From assembly GCA_002937455.1 (NCBI GenBank), contig PTJZ01000007.1, forward strand, positions 107,491 through 171,490: a DNA stretch of 64,000 nucleotides, read 5' to 3'. The translations under genes and the position numbers were made by a program. This stretch comes from Alphaproteobacteria bacterium MarineAlpha11_Bin1 (GTDB taxonomy: Bacteria > Pseudomonadota > Alphaproteobacteria > MPNO01 > UBA830). Below, in pieces: positions 15,784-25,882 of the stretch. Positions within the stretch are counted from its first letter, which is position 1; the number at the start of each line of letters is the position of its first letter. The notes under the pieces were generated by a model. That model saw nothing but the letters and a program-made list of their open reading frames with translations, made no database searches and was not told the DNA's origin.

Positions 15784-16530
15784 ATGGCGGGGCATTCAAA
15801 ATTTAAGAACATACAGTACCGAAAAGGTGCTCAGGACGCCAAGAGGGCCAAGGTTTTCACAAAGTTGATCCGAGAGCTAACGGTTGCGGCGAAGGGTGGA
15901 GCAGATCCTGATGCAAACCCTCGCCTGCGGGCAGCCATCTCCGCTTCAAAAAATGCCAATATGGGGAAGGACACCATGGAACGTGCCATTGCCCGAGGTT
16001 CTGGAAACGATGAAGGTGACCAGTACGAAGAAATACGCTACGAAGGATATGGGCCCAAGGGGGTCGCAGTGATCGTGGAAGCGTTAACCGATAACCGGAA
16101 TCGTACAGCCAGTGATGTGCGCGCCGCGTTCACTAAGTTTGGTGGTAATCTTGGCGAGACAGGTAGCGTCAATTTCATGTTCGATAGAGTCGGACAGCTC
16201 TTTTACACCCTGAATGTTGCCGATGCAGAAACCGTTTTTGAGGCCGCGATCGATGCCGGTGCCCAAGAGGTAGAAACGAATGAGGACGGACACGAAATAA
16301 TCTGCGAACCCAATGACTTCAATAATGTTTGTGAAGACCTAGAGGGCCTATTTGGCCCGGCGAATTCTGCAGAACTCACTTGGAAAGCCCAGACCACAGT
16401 GGATCTTGATATAGATAGTGCTAAGACGATGCTTAATCTCCTAGACGCTCTGGAGGATAATGACGACGTTCAGAAGGTATCGTCGAATGTCGAGATCCAA
16501 GATGCCGTCATGTCAGAGCTCTCGGACTGA
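15784..16530 (+). CDS. yebC: YebC/PmpR family protein
   Basis: A 248-residue YebC. The N-terminus M-A-G-H-S-K-F-K-N-I-Q-Y-R-K-G-A-Q-D is diagnostic, as are the M-G-K-D-T-M-E-R-A-I and Y-E-G-Y-G-P-K-G-V-A segments. The family was long annotated as DNA-binding regulators; members have more recently been shown to act in translation at proline-rich stretches. That is interesting beside the EF-P locus earlier in the window, though no link can be shown from sequence. It stands immediately upstream of ruvC, as in many bacteria. Confidence 0.93.
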   Translation: MAGHSKFKNIQYRKGAQDAKRAKVFTKLIRELTVAAKGGADPDANPRLRAAISASKNANMGKDTMERAIARGSGNDEGDQYEEIRYEGYGPKGVAVIVEALTDNRNRTASDVRAAFTKFGGNLGETGSVNFMFDRVGQLFYTLNVADAETVFEAAIDAGAQEVETNEDGHEIICEPNDFNNVCEDLEGLFGPANSAELTWKAQTTVDLDIDSAKTMLNLLDALEDNDDVQKVSSNVEIQDAVMSELSD

Positions 16531-16545
16531 GTGGGGACCACGCAT

Positions 16546-17061
16546 ATGGCAATAAGGCTTATCGGCCTAGATCCCGGCCTGCGATGCACTGGCTGGGGTA
16601 TCATCGAGGTCGATGGTAGTAGTTTAAAACATGTCGCATCTGGCGAAATCAAATCGACAGCTAGCTTGCCGCTCTCCGATCGGTTGTCTCAACTTTTCGA
16701 ATCTATAACCGGCGTGCTCAACCTTCATTCACCCGACGAAGCCGCCATTGAGGAAACTTTCGTAAATAAGAATCCATCTTCAACTCTCAAGCTCGGCCAC
16801 GCGCGCGGCGCGGTGATGCTGGCGCCGGCACGCTTGGGAATTTCAGTCTCTGAATATTCAGCCAATTTGATTAAGAAGTCACTTGTTGGAAACGGGCATG
16901 CCGACAAGAACCAAGTGCAGGCGATGGTATGCGTATTGTTACCTGGCGCCAAACCGAAGACTGCGGATGCGGCTGATGCCCTTGCCATAGCAATTTGCCA
17001 CGCTCATCACCGACAACTGCCGACAATTTCGGGCGCTGCATTAAACAAGGCTCGCGCATGA
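16546..17061 (+). CDS. ruvC: Holliday junction endonuclease RuvC
   Basis: A 171-residue RNase H-fold resolvase that nicks four-way junctions symmetrically. The catalytic acids are visible: Asp9 in I-G-L-D-P-G, Glu in A-I-E-E-T-F-V-N-K-N near residue 70, and D-A-A-D-A-L-A near 144-150. The ATG at 16546 starts the family's N-terminus and has a GGGG-rich site upstream; a GTG at 16531 is in frame but less likely. The stop overlaps the ruvA start (ATGA). Confidence 0.95.
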   Translation: MAIRLIGLDPGLRCTGWGIIEVDGSSLKHVASGEIKSTASLPLSDRLSQLFESITGVLNLHSPDEAAIEETFVNKNPSSTLKLGHARGAVMLAPARLGISVSEYSANLIKKSLVGNGHADKNQVQAMVCVLLPGAKPKTADAADALAIAICHAHHRQLPTISGAALNKARA

Positions 17062-17675
17062 TAGCGAAGCTGACAGGAATCCTGGATACTACGGGTGACG
17101 ATTGGGCCGTGATAGACGTCAACGGTGTTGGTTACCTAATATTTTGTTCCACCCGAACCTTGACACAGTTTCCAGTGTGCGGCGAAGAGGTTTCTGTTGT
17201 TATAGAAACGCACATTCGTGAGGATCATATTCATCTTTACGGGTTCCTCGAACAGGCCGAACGCAATTGGTTCAGACTGCTGACGACGGTACAGGGAGTC
17301 GGCGCTAAAGTCGGGTTGGGAATTCTCTCGGTACTCGCTCCCAAGGATCTCACGGATGCTATCCTTGCCCAGGACAAGGCGATGATAAGTCGAGCGCCGG
17401 GCGTTGGCCCAAAATTGGCATCCCGTTTACTGACGGAATTGAAAGATAAAGTAAGCAGTCTTGCGGAGATTGTGCCGCCGATTGCTAACGTGAAGTCTTC
17501 AGAACAAAGAGGTCATGCGCGCGGATCGTTCGATGATTCTGTGTCGGCCTTAGTAAATCTAGGTTATAATCGAGCTGCCGCCTTTGCTGCTGTATCCGCC
17601 GCGATGCGTAACCTCGGAGAGGAAGCACCGGTTGAGGATTTGATCCGCGCTGGTTTACGGGAGCTAACGGCATGA
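17058..17675 (+). CDS. ruvA: Holliday junction branch-migration protein RuvA
   Basis: A 205-residue junction-binding protein. It has the N-terminal OB fold (M-I-A-K-L-T-G-I-L), two helix-hairpin-helix motifs ([10 protein letters not shown] near residue 75 and A-P-G-V-G-P-K-L-A near 113) and a C-terminal RuvB-contacting domain ending L-I-R-A-G-L-R. The ATG at 17058 overlaps the ruvC stop, and the stop overlaps the ruvB start by four bases, so ruvCAB is translationally coupled. Confidence 0.95.
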   Translation: MIAKLTGILDTTGDDWAVIDVNGVGYLIFCSTRTLTQFPVCGEEVSVVIETHIREDHIHLYGFLEQAERNWFRLLTTVQGVGAKVGLGILSVLAPKDLTDAILAQDKAMISRAPGVGPKLASRLLTELKDKVSSLAEIVPPIANVKSSEQRGHARGSFDDSVSALVNLGYNRAAAFAAVSAAMRNLGEEAPVEDLIRAGLRELTA

Positions 17676-18721
17676 CCGAAGATCGCGCAGTCGACGTTGG
17701 TTTCTCAGAAGATGATCGTCCGGAAGGACATGTGCGGCCGCAAATGCTCACGGAATTTGTAGGTCAACCTAGTCTGCTGGACAATCTTCGCGTGTTTGTC
17801 GAAGCAGCCCGCGGTCGCAACGAAGCTATGGACCACGTGCTTTTATTCGGCCCGCCCGGGCTAGGCAAAACAACCCTGGCGCAAATTGTGGCGCGGGAAT
17901 TGGGTGTTGGTTTCCGCGCAACATCTGGCCCCGTTATTGCAAAGGGGGGAGACCTTGCCGCCATTCTAACGAATCTCGAGCCACTAGATGTCCTGTTTAT
18001 AGATGAAATCCATCGGCTTAATCCAGCGATTGAGGAGATTCTCTATCCTGCGATGGAAGACGGTAAATTAGACCTAATCATTGGAGAAGGTCCCTCGGCT
18101 AGATCCGTCCAGATCGAACTACCACCTTTCACGCTTGTGGGGGCGACTACCCGATCGGGTCTACTGACGACGCCATTACGAGAAAGATTCGGAATACCGC
18201 TACGGCTTGATTTTTATGAGATTGAGGATCTTGTGCGGATTGTCCGCCGCGGTGCGGCGGTGCTTGGTGTCAATGTGACTAACGATGGTGCGACTGAAAT
18301 CGCAGCTAGGTCCCGCGGCACGCCGCGTGTCGCCGTTCGCCTGTTACGACGTGTTAGGGATTTCGCCGGTGTCGCCCAAGCTGAGGCTGTTGACGCGAAA
18401 ATCGCTGATACCGCACTTTCTCGCCTTCAGGTTGACCAGATCGGCCTTGACTCGATGGACCATCGATATCTGATGTGTATCGCCGAAAACTATTCCGGCG
18501 GACCTGTCGGTGTTGATACGCTTGCAGCCGCCCTGTCAGAGCAGAGGGATGCAATCGAGGAGGTCATCGAGCCGTTTCTCCTGCAATCCGGTTTTTTGCA
18601 GCGTACGCCGCGTGGCCGAATGCTCACTCTGAAAGGTTTTCGACATATAGGCGTTTCAGCTCCAAAGGGTCTTGATGACCAGGCAGATCTTTTGACTCCG
18701 ATGGGAGACAGTAATGACTAA
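17672..18721 (+). CDS. ruvB: Holliday junction helicase RuvB
   Basis: A 349-residue AAA+ motor that drives branch migration as a hexameric ring on either side of RuvA. Walker A is G-P-P-G-L-G-K-T at residues 60-67, Walker B is F-I-D-E-I-H near 110-115, sensor 1 is G-A-T-T-R near 160, and the C-terminal winged helix holds R-T-P-R-G-R near 310. It is the third gene of ruvCAB and overlaps the next gene, ybgC, by 8 bases, tying repair genes to the Tol operon on one transcript. Confidence 0.97.
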   Translation: MTEDRAVDVGFSEDDRPEGHVRPQMLTEFVGQPSLLDNLRVFVEAARGRNEAMDHVLLFGPPGLGKTTLAQIVARELGVGFRATSGPVIAKGGDLAAILTNLEPLDVLFIDEIHRLNPAIEEILYPAMEDGKLDLIIGEGPSARSVQIELPPFTLVGATTRSGLLTTPLRERFGIPLRLDFYEIEDLVRIVRRGAAVLGVNVTNDGATEIAARSRGTPRVAVRLLRRVRDFAGVAQAEAVDAKIADTALSRLQVDQIGLDSMDHRYLMCIAENYSGGPVGVDTLAAALSEQRDAIEEVIEPFLLQSGFLQRTPRGRMLTLKGFRHIGVSAPKGLDDQADLLTPMGDSND

Positions 18722-19136
18722 TAGGGCACCCGAACATTTACACCTCGTTCGTGTTTATTACGAGGATACAGATGCCGGAGGTGTTGTCTATTACAGCAAT
18801 TATCTTGGATTTGCGGAACGAGCTCGGGCGGAGCTACTTCGCGATTCCGGAATCGACCAAAGAACCCTTTTGGCGAAAAGAGGTCTGATGTTTGCTGTTC
18901 GGCGGTGCGAGGCGGAGTATTTAAAACCCGGGCGATTGGATGACATGTTGGAGGTCTATTCTCGCTGCTTGGAAGTAAAAGGTGCCAGTTTTTTGCTGGA
19001 ACAATTGGTGAAGTGCACCGGCGAAACGCTAGTGGAGATGAAAGTGCGGCTGGTTTGCATGAAGGTTGATGGGCGCCCGACGCGACTACCGGAAAAACTG
19101 AGAAAGTCTCTGGACGGGCTCTTACATGCTCGTTGA
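18714..19136 (+). CDS. ybgC: Acyl-CoA thioesterase YbgC (Tol-Pal system)
   Basis: A 140-residue hot-dog-fold thioesterase that hydrolyses acyl-CoA esters. The catalytic pattern [17 protein letters not shown] near residues 14-30 includes the active aspartate. YbgC is typically the first gene of tol-pal operons, and here it directly precedes tolQ and overlaps the ruvB end. Its contribution to envelope function is still debated. Confidence 0.93.
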   Translation: MTNRAPEHLHLVRVYYEDTDAGGVVYYSNYLGFAERARAELLRDSGIDQRTLLAKRGLMFAVRRCEAEYLKPGRLDDMLEVYSRCLEVKGASFLLEQLVKCTGETLVEMKVRLVCMKVDGRPTRLPEKLRKSLDGLLHAR

Positions 19137-19182
19137 GGATATCGCTTAACAGAAATTACCGCAGGCTAAAACGGATATAGTA

Positions 19183-19911
19183 ATGGAATCAGCAGCAGTT
19201 CAGTCCACCCTTCTTGCAGGGTCTGTACACGCCGACATGTCGATCTGGGGATTATTTATGCAAGCAGACTTCGTCGTGAAGGCGGTGATGATTGGCTTGC
19301 TGCTCGCCTCTTTCTGGTGTTGGGCAATTATTTTCGAAAAACTCATGCGGATGCGGCGCCTTCGCGCTAAGGGCTCTCAGTTTGAGGAGAGTTTCTGGTC
19401 TGGCGGCTCTCTGGATGATTTGTTCGACCGTATTGGCTCCCGTCCCGTTGATCCGATGTCAGCAATCTTTTCGTCTGCGATGCGCGAGTGGCGGCGGTCG
19501 ACATCGCGATCTGGCCGGGATCCAGACGGGCACCAGAGCCTTTCGGAACGTATTGACCGAGTGATGCAGATCACCCTTAACCGTGAACTCGAACAGCTCG
19601 AACGCTATATGACTTTTCTTGCGTCGGTTGGTTCGACCGCGCCATTCGTTGGACTGTTCGGCACCGTATGGGGCATTATGAACAGCTTTACCGCTATCGC
19701 CATGTCAAAAAATACATCGCTGGCGGTCGTGGCGCCGGGTATCGCTGAGGCGCTATTTGCCACCGCACTTGGTCTTGTCGCAGCGATACCGGCAGTTATC
19801 GCCTATAATAAGCTCTCGACCGATATTAACCGGTACGCCGGCCGTCTAGAGGCGTTCGCCGGAGAGTTTGGCGCGATCCTGTCGCGCCAGAGCGAAGACG
19901 ATGGGGCCTGA
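19183..19911 (+). CDS. tolQ: Tol-Pal proton channel subunit TolQ
   Basis: A 242-residue inner-membrane protein with three membrane helices (about residues 27-47, 146-168 and 182-205). The last two carry F-L-A-S-V-G-S-T-A-P-F-V-G-L-F-G-T-V-W-G and A-L-F-A-T-A-L-G-L-V-A-A-I-P-A-V, the TolQ/ExbB core that surrounds the TolR helix and channels protons. It energises TolA-Pal movements that pull the outer membrane inward at division. It is followed three bases later by tolR. Confidence 0.96.
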   Translation: MESAAVQSTLLAGSVHADMSIWGLFMQADFVVKAVMIGLLLASFWCWAIIFEKLMRMRRLRAKGSQFEESFWSGGSLDDLFDRIGSRPVDPMSAIFSSAMREWRRSTSRSGRDPDGHQSLSERIDRVMQITLNRELEQLERYMTFLASVGSTAPFVGLFGTVWGIMNSFTAIAMSKNTSLAVVAPGIAEALFATALGLVAAIPAVIAYNKLSTDINRYAGRLEAFAGEFGAILSRQSEDDGA

Positions 19912-19914
19912 TCA

Positions 19915-20382
19915 ATGGCAATGATGGCAGGGAATGGCGGGGGAGGCCGCGGCCGCAGCAGGGGACGCGGGGGTCACATACCGATGAGCGAAATCAACGT
20001 GACGCCTCTAGTCGATGTGATGCTGGTTCTGCTTATTGTATTCATGGTGACGGCGCCGCTTTTAACAGTCGGGGTTCCAGTGGATCTGCCGAAAACCAAT
20101 TCATCTCAGATGGTCGGTCAGGACGAACCTCTGATGATCAGCATAAACTCGAGGGGAATAGTCTTCCTGCAAGAAACCGAGATCCCGCGGGATCAACTCG
20201 TCCCGCGACTGGAAGCGATTACCCAAAATAAAAAAGACACACGTATTTTTGTCCGAGGCGATCAGGCGATCACCTACGGCGAGGTAATGGAGGTGATGGG
20301 GTTGGTGAACTTGGCGGGATTTAACCGGGTGGCGCTTGTCACTGAGTTGCCACAGCGTGCTGGGCCCGGAGGGAAGAAGTGA
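19915..20382 (+). CDS. tolR: Tol-Pal subunit TolR
   Basis: A 155-residue protein with a glycine- and arginine-rich cytoplasmic tail, one membrane helix (about residues 36-56, I-N-V-T-P-L-V-D-V-M-L-V-L-L-I-V-F-M-V) and a periplasmic ExbD/TolR domain. The aspartate in P-L-V-D-V-M is the proton-carrying residue. The G-G-G-G-R-G-R-S-R-G-R-G-G start is more basic than in gammaproteobacteria. Start is 3 bases after the tolQ stop, and tolA follows after 3 bases. Confidence 0.95.
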   Translation: MAMMAGNGGGGRGRSRGRGGHIPMSEINVTPLVDVMLVLLIVFMVTAPLLTVGVPVDLPKTNSSQMVGQDEPLMISINSRGIVFLQETEIPRDQLVPRLEAITQNKKDTRIFVRGDQAITYGEVMEVMGLVNLAGFNRVALVTELPQRAGPGGKK

Positions 20383-20385
20383 AAG

Positions 20386-21267
20386 ATGCGGTATGGCGCT
20401 ACTATTTCGGCGTTTATGCACACAATCATCATAGTGCTGATCGTGGTTGGTCTCCCCAGTATTCTTCAATCGGAGCGTCGTTCGGCTACCCCTATCGCTG
20501 TCGAGATCGTTTCTCTGAATGCGATGACGAAGAAGTCAGGTCCCAAGGAAACGGCTTTAAGAAAGCTGCCTCAGCGATCATCTGCGCCCAAACCGGTCTC
20601 AAGAATCCAGAACCAGCCCCCAAAACCTTCGGTAAGGCCAAGGGTCAAGCCGAAGCACGTTCCAAAAGCAAAGGTCGAACAACTGCCGATACCAAAACCC
20701 AAAAGAAAGCGGAAAGCCACGCCTCCCAAACCAAGACCCAAACCTCAGCGATTGGAAGTCGCGGTCAAAAAATCGGTGCCGCCCCGACCCAAACTGAAGC
20801 CCAGACCGCCGAAGGACGAATTTCAATCATTACTAAAAAATTTAGCGAAGGAACAAAAGGAACAAAAAGCGGCTCCGAAACAGAAACTCGATCAGATGGT
20901 AAAGCGGAAAGAGAGAGAACATCGGCGTTCCCCGATAGAGAAGCGGCGCATTTCCGCAGGCTTGGTAGCGGCTATTACGCAGCAGATCACTCCATGTTGG
21001 AAGATCCAGGCGGGCGCGAAGGATGCCGCGAACATGAGGGTCGCGATCCGAATGCGTCTCAACCCCGATGGTTCTCTAGGCGCTTTACCAAAGATTCAGG
21101 ATCGGGAGCGCATGAAAAAGGAGCCATTTTTTCGGGCGGTCGCGGAGAGCGCGTTACGCGCCCTTCGAGATCCTTCGTGCGTACCGATCAAGTTGCCCTA
21201 TGAATATTATGATATGTGGAAAGAAATCGTGTTTACCTTTGATCCCAGGGAAGCTCTTGCACAATGA
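20386..21267 (+). CDS. tolA: Tol-Pal subunit TolA
   Basis: A 293-residue protein with an N-terminal membrane helix (about residues 6-26), a long proline- and lysine-rich middle (about 45-195) and a C-terminal TolA-like domain (about 200-293) with the pattern I-T-P-C-W near residue 203 that is typical of TolA/TonB C-termini in this class. TolA spans the periplasm and links TolQR to TolB and Pal. The middle is proline-rich rather than the alanine-rich long helix of Escherichia coli, so reach may be achieved differently. The last four bases overlap the tolB start. Confidence 0.9.
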   Translation: MRYGATISAFMHTIIIVLIVVGLPSILQSERRSATPIAVEIVSLNAMTKKSGPKETALRKLPQRSSAPKPVSRIQNQPPKPSVRPRVKPKHVPKAKVEQLPIPKPKRKRKATPPKPRPKPQRLEVAVKKSVPPRPKLKPRPPKDEFQSLLKNLAKEQKEQKAAPKQKLDQMVKRKEREHRRSPIEKRRISAGLVAAITQQITPCWKIQAGAKDAANMRVAIRMRLNPDGSLGALPKIQDRERMKKEPFFRAVAESALRALRDPSCVPIKLPYEYYDMWKEIVFTFDPREALAQ

Positions 21268-22616
21268 AACAGTTTCGTGAAATACCGCACGCCACGACGA
21301 AGGCTCTTACTTATGCTTTATTCTTCATTGTCGCTAAATTACTTGTGACGCCGGCGCTGGCTCAGCTCCAGGTAGATATCACCCGAGGTACGGTCGAGCC
21401 GCTACCCATTGCGATACCGGAGTTTTACGGAAAGACCCCGCAAGAGGTTATCATTGGCCGTAATGTCGCGGACCTGATATCAACTGATCTTGAACGTTCA
21501 GGGCTATTTCGGCCAATCGACCGGCGTGCTTTTATCCAACGAATATCGGCCTTGAAGGTACAGCCCCGCTTCAGTGATTGGCGTCAGATCAACGCCCAAG
21601 CCTTGATTTCTGGAAGTGCCCAGACTCAGCGCGACGGACGACTTAAAGTAGAATTCCGGTTATGGGACGTGTTTGGTGGCACGCAAATGACGGGCCTCGC
21701 GTTTTTCACTACGCCTCAAAACTGGCGACGTGTTGCTCACATCATTGCTGATGAAATCTATAAGCGTATCACCGGAGAAAGCGGGTATTTTGACACCCGG
21801 GTAGTTTATATTTCCGAGAGCGGTCCAGCCAACCGGCGGATCAAGAGGTTGTCAATTATGGATCAGGACGGAGCCAATCATAAGTTCCTGACCGACGGCA
21901 GTGCGCTGGTCTTGACCCCCCGATTTTCGCCGACAGCGCAAGAAATTACTTATCTTTCGTACACCCGAGGAAAGCCACGCGTTTATTTATATAATATTGA
22001 TACAAACCAGCAGGAAATTATTGGCGATTTTCCGGGTATGACGTTCGCACCGCGTTTTTCACCTGACGGAAACAAAGTAATCATGAGTATGGCCAAGGAC
22101 GGGAATACCGAGGTCTATACAATGGACCTAAGGACGCGGCGCGTGAGTCGGCTCACCCGCCATCCCGCGATTGATACTTCACCTTCCTTCGCCCCGGACG
22201 GCCGTCGAATCGTGTTCAATTCTGACCGTGGCGGATCTCAACAAATTTACTTAATGAACAGCGACGGTAGCGGTGTGAAACGAATCAGTTTCGGAGCCGG
22301 GCGGTACGCTACCCCGGTTTGGTCACCGCGTGGGGATTTGATAGCATTTACAAAGAGCAGCGGCGGAACCTTCTCAATCGGTGTAATGCAGCCTGACGGA
22401 AGAGGCGAACGCATTCTGGCCACAGGATTCCTCGTGGAAGGACCGACCTGGGCACCGAATGGCCGCGTATTAATGTTTTTCCGTGAACAACGCCGCCGCG
22501 CCAATGGTGCTAGCACAGCTAAGCTCTATTCGATCGATCTCACGGGGTATAATGAACGCCCGATTCCAACGCCAGTCGGAGCCTCCGATCCTGCGTGGTC
22601 GCCGATTGTGAAATAA
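21264..22616 (+). CDS. tolB: Tol-Pal periplasmic protein TolB
   Basis: A 450-residue periplasmic protein. The signal peptide probably ends at A-L-A-Q (residue 34). Then come the TolB N-terminal domain and a six-bladed beta-propeller whose repeats are visible as [39 protein letters not shown] and P-T-W-A-P-N-G-R. TolB binds Pal and is released by energised TolA. It overlaps tolA by 4 bases; pal follows after 155 bases that hold its own leader. Confidence 0.96.
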   Translation: MKQFREIPHATTKALTYALFFIVAKLLVTPALAQLQVDITRGTVEPLPIAIPEFYGKTPQEVIIGRNVADLISTDLERSGLFRPIDRRAFIQRISALKVQPRFSDWRQINAQALISGSAQTQRDGRLKVEFRLWDVFGGTQMTGLAFFTTPQNWRRVAHIIADEIYKRITGESGYFDTRVVYISESGPANRRIKRLSIMDQDGANHKFLTDGSALVLTPRFSPTAQEITYLSYTRGKPRVYLYNIDTNQQEIIGDFPGMTFAPRFSPDGNKVIMSMAKDGNTEVYTMDLRTRRVSRLTRHPAIDTSPSFAPDGRRIVFNSDRGGSQQIYLMNSDGSGVKRISFGAGRYATPVWSPRGDLIAFTKSSGGTFSIGVMQPDGRGERILATGFLVEGPTWAPNGRVLMFFREQRRRANGASTAKLYSIDLTGYNERPIPTPVGASDPAWSPIVK

Positions 22617-22771
22617 TGATGACTTGCGACCGAGAGACTTTTGTTTGAAACTTGTGAAAGCTTCACAACGAGTGCCGTAAAAGCTGCGTGATTTTGTGAT
22701 TATGTTAAATCCCAGCGTGACCTTGGGGACGAGAGAAATAAAATGCCAGAAATATATTGGGGAAAAATCTG

Positions 22772-23317
22772 ATGCGCTTTTCATATATCGCCTGTGCGCT
22801 TGCCGGACTTGCTCTGGCTGCGTGTGAATCATCTCCCGAAGTGAGCTCAGCCGCGACCGGGGACGGTTTGTCAAGTGCTGGTGCCGCTCCTGCCGGGACC
22901 GGGGGCCCACTAATTAGTGGGCAAGTCTCGCGACAGGTAGCGCAGGCGCCCGGAAGTGTAGAAGACTTTGTCGTTAACGTCGGCGATCGAGTGCTTTTCT
23001 TGGTCGACCGGTTCGATCTGACAGCCGAGGCGCGGACGACAATCGAGAACCAGGTGGTTTGGCTAAAACGTTATCCCGGCGTCACGATTACAGTTGAGGG
23101 CCATGCAGATGAGCGCGGTACTCGTGAATATAATCTTGCACTGGGTGACCGCCGCGCAAATTCGGTACGCGACTACATGATCGCCTTAGATGTTGATCCC
23201 AACCGGGTAAAAACGATTTCCTATGGTAAGGAGCGCCCCGTAGATCCCGCTTCAAATGAGGAGGCTTGGGCGCGGAACCGGCGTGCGGTCGCGGTAGTTG
23301 ACGGTGGCGCTGGCTGA
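22772..23317 (+). CDS. pal: Peptidoglycan-associated lipoprotein Pal
   Basis: A 181-residue outer-membrane lipoprotein. The lipobox L-A-A-C puts the acylated cysteine at residue 18. A short Ser/Gly/Ala-rich linker leads to an OmpA-type peptidoglycan-binding domain with V-E-G-H-A-D-E-R-G-T near residue 110 and R-R-A-N-S-V-R-D-Y near 130. The ATG at 22772 is preferred over an in-frame ATG at 22757, as it begins the signal peptide. Pal ties the outer membrane to the wall in partnership with TolB. Confidence 0.95.
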   Translation: MRFSYIACALAGLALAACESSPEVSSAATGDGLSSAGAAPAGTGGPLISGQVSRQVAQAPGSVEDFVVNVGDRVLFLVDRFDLTAEARTTIENQVVWLKRYPGVTITVEGHADERGTREYNLALGDRRANSVRDYMIALDVDPNRVKTISYGKERPVDPASNEEAWARNRRAVAVVDGGAG

Positions 23318-23406
23318 GTACCGTTATCATGCCGCCGCAATTCTGCCATTATTTAAGCTAATAATGTATGCAGTCCACTGTCCGACACTATAAGTGGTTT
23401 ACATAG

Positions 23407-24444
23407 ATGATACCTAGGGTGAAACACCCAGCGCTGATCGTTTTTCTATCTGTAGCTGTGCTCTTCTTGACCGTCCCGGCCGGGGTAAACGCACAGAATA
23501 CCGGCATGCAGGAACTGCTGAACCGAGTTGACCGACTACAACGCGAACTTACAACACTGCAACGACAGGTTTATCAGGGTGAGAGACCGCCGCTACCATC
23601 GGGGCCTTCAGCGTCCGGCTCGACCGTTTCTCCAAGGACGGCGGCTAGACAAACGGTACGTATTTCGCAATTGGAAAATGAAATAAGCCGTCTTACAGGG
23701 ACATTAGAGGAGATAAACTTCGGGATGCGTCAGATCAAGGGTCGTCTCGACAAACTGGTCATCGATCTTGATCAGAGGCTTACTTCTCTCGAAGCCCGTG
23801 ATTCTGAGACCGAGGGTGGAAATCCGCAGCAGACAAACGTTACGGCACTCGATACTGAGTTAGATATTCACCAGGGGAAACATATAGGTAAACCGGAGGA
23901 GACACTGCCCCTTCCCCCGGAATTTGCCGCCTCCAAATCAGGTGTCCTGGGCACAATTCCCAAGAGTATGGCCGTTACATCACCACGTGGCCCAGAGAGA
24001 TTCTCGACCGGCCGCCCGCCCGCAGCTCCCAAGCCTATCTCGCCGCTCCCGCCGGGGACTCCGAAGTCACAATATGACTATGCGTTGTCGCTACTCCTCA
24101 AACACCAGGACTTTTCGCGGGCTGAAGAGGCGCTAAAAGCGTTCGTAAAACAGTATCCTCGCAAAAGTCTAACAGGAAACGCCCAATATTGGTTGGGTGA
24201 GACTTATTATGTCCGCAAAAGATATCAGGATGCGGCTTTCGCTTTTGCTGAGGGTTATCAAAAATACTCTGATGGTAGGAAGGCCCCAGATAGTCTATTG
24301 AAGCTCGGGATGTCGCTCAGTCGGATGAAAAAACGCGCGGAAGCATGCACCGCCTTCACGAGGTTTCTATCTAACTACCCTACGGCTAGTGCCCGACTAA
24401 AAGCCCGTATCAATCGTGAACGTATCGAGGCGAAATGCCGGTGA
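23407..24444 (+). CDS. cpoB: Cell division coordinator CpoB (YbgF)
   Basis: A 345-residue periplasmic protein: signal peptide to about residue 30, a short coiled coil (about 33-60) used for trimerisation in the family, a low-complexity proline-rich linker, and C-terminal TPR-like repeats (about 225-340) with Y-D-Y-A-L-S-L-L-L-K and A-Q-Y-W-L-G-E-T-Y-Y. A second predicted coiled coil near residues 85-125 makes it longer than the 263-residue Escherichia coli protein. CpoB links Tol-Pal constriction with wall synthesis. The end overlaps tilS by 10 bases. Confidence 0.9.
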   Translation: MIPRVKHPALIVFLSVAVLFLTVPAGVNAQNTGMQELLNRVDRLQRELTTLQRQVYQGERPPLPSGPSASGSTVSPRTAARQTVRISQLENEISRLTGTLEEINFGMRQIKGRLDKLVIDLDQRLTSLEARDSETEGGNPQQTNVTALDTELDIHQGKHIGKPEETLPLPPEFAASKSGVLGTIPKSMAVTSPRGPERFSTGRPPAAPKPISPLPPGTPKSQYDYALSLLLKHQDFSRAEEALKAFVKQYPRKSLTGNAQYWLGETYYVRKRYQDAAFAFAEGYQKYSDGRKAPDSLLKLGMSLSRMKKRAEACTAFTRFLSNYPTASARLKARINRERIEAKCR

Positions 24445-25796
24445 CTGGTTGTAACGGACCCAGCAACAAGTCCAATATTCCCGAACTAATTTCACCGATA
24501 GAATTCTCGGGCCTGATGTCGGCAGCTGACCCATTTGAAACTGGCGAAACTATCGCCGTTGCCGTCTCTGGGGGTGCAGACAGCTTGGCACTTTTGATTC
24601 TTGCGACCGACTGGGCGGCCGCAAGAAAAATTTCGTTAAATGCGTTGACTGTTGACCATGGTTTGCGAGCAGATTCTGCTGACGAAGCAGCGCTTGTCGG
24701 ACGCTGGTGCCGTGAGATGGAAATATCACATCATATCCTCTGCTGGACGGGTGAAAAACCCGCCTATGGAATTCAGGCAGCTGCTCGTCGGGTAAGATAC
24801 GCGCTTCTGGAGGATTGGTGTGTACGTCACGGGGTGGGAGATCTGCTGGTCGCGCACACCGAAAATGATCAGGCAGAGACGTTTCTTTTGCGAATGAGTA
24901 GAGGCAGCGGACCAAATGGTCTGGCGGCAATGCCTCTGGTATCTAAGCGTGACCGTATCCGGATTGTCCGCCCGTTTCTGGCGGTTGGTCGAGCTCGGTT
25001 GGAGGCTACGGTAAGAGCAAGCGGGTATTCATGGGTAGAGGACCCCGGCAACAAAGACAGACGCTTCGCACGGGTTCGAATGCGGGAACGCCTAAACGAA
25101 CTTGCGGAGCAGGGCATTGGACCGGCATCAATCGCCGGCACAGCACGGATCTTCGGTCGACTAAGGTTAGCAAGAGAGCAAAGGATCGCGGATCTTGCTA
25201 ATAATTTAGTCACCCTTTATCCAGAGGGATATGCGTTCGTCGATAGACAGGGCCTGATTGCTGCCGATCCAGAGATTGCTGCGGCTATGGTTGCGGCTCT
25301 CGTGACCCAAATCGGCGGGCGCGAATACGCACCCAAGCGTCTCCGTAGCGCAAGGCTTTTCGATTTTCTTAGCGATCCCTGTAGGATTGGTACTCGAACA
25401 TTGGGTAACTGCATTATTTCGGTTAACGAAACGGAGGTCCGTCTTTACAGGGAATACGAGACTATCTCGGATACAGTGGCGGTTTGTTGTTCATGCCAAG
25501 TGGTATGGGATAATCGATTCTTGATCAATTTAAAGCCGTCGAATGCGCCGTTGGATTCTGTCATATCTGCGCTAGGCCGAGACGGATGGGAAGCGATTGC
25601 GGCGGACATTTCCGAACAGAACCGACGTATTCCCGGCCCATCGCGTTACAGTTTGCCTGCCATTCGTCGCGGCACAAATATTCTTCAGGTTTGGCACCTT
25701 GGCTACCGATCGTCTCAAATTCTTGAAAACATTGTTGAAAATGCGGTATGCAGACCCCGTTCTCCAATTTCGGGGCCGCTGTTTTGGGTTGCTTAA
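24435..25796 (+). CDS. tilS: tRNA(Ile)-lysidine synthase
   Basis: A 453-residue N-type ATP pyrophosphatase that attaches lysine to C34 of the AUA-reading tRNA(Ile), changing its identity from Met to Ile. The PP-loop S-G-G-A-D-S is at residues 45-50, and the V-D-H-G-L-R and A-H-T-E-N-D-Q-A-E-T-F signatures follow near 73 and 140. The C-terminal part is divergent, as usual. The start is uncertain: several ATG codons (for example that of M-S-A-A-D near residue 28) are in frame and the chosen one overlaps cpoB. The tilS-ftsH order downstream of tol-pal is common in alphaproteobacteria. Confidence 0.93.
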   Translation: MPVTGCNGPSNKSNIPELISPIEFSGLMSAADPFETGETIAVAVSGGADSLALLILATDWAAARKISLNALTVDHGLRADSADEAALVGRWCREMEISHHILCWTGEKPAYGIQAAARRVRYALLEDWCVRHGVGDLLVAHTENDQAETFLLRMSRGSGPNGLAAMPLVSKRDRIRIVRPFLAVGRARLEATVRASGYSWVEDPGNKDRRFARVRMRERLNELAEQGIGPASIAGTARIFGRLRLAREQRIADLANNLVTLYPEGYAFVDRQGLIAADPEIAAAMVAALVTQIGGREYAPKRLRSARLFDFLSDPCRIGTRTLGNCIISVNETEVRLYREYETISDTVAVCCSCQVVWDNRFLINLKPSNAPLDSVISALGRDGWEAIAADISEQNRRIPGPSRYSLPAIRRGTNILQVWHLGYRSSQILENIVENAVCRPRSPISGPLFWVA

Positions 25797-25882
25797 CCGA
25801 TGAAGAGCATTATGTATATCAAACACAACAGATATGAGTACATGACGGAGCATCTCCGATTTGTCCTCGGGATATAGGAACA

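Noticed and set aside
20379..21203. A 274-codon open frame overlapping tolA
   Set aside because: It is out of frame with tolA and has a biased Lys/Gln/Thr composition produced by the proline/lysine codons of the true gene; tolA has the right helix and C-terminal domain.
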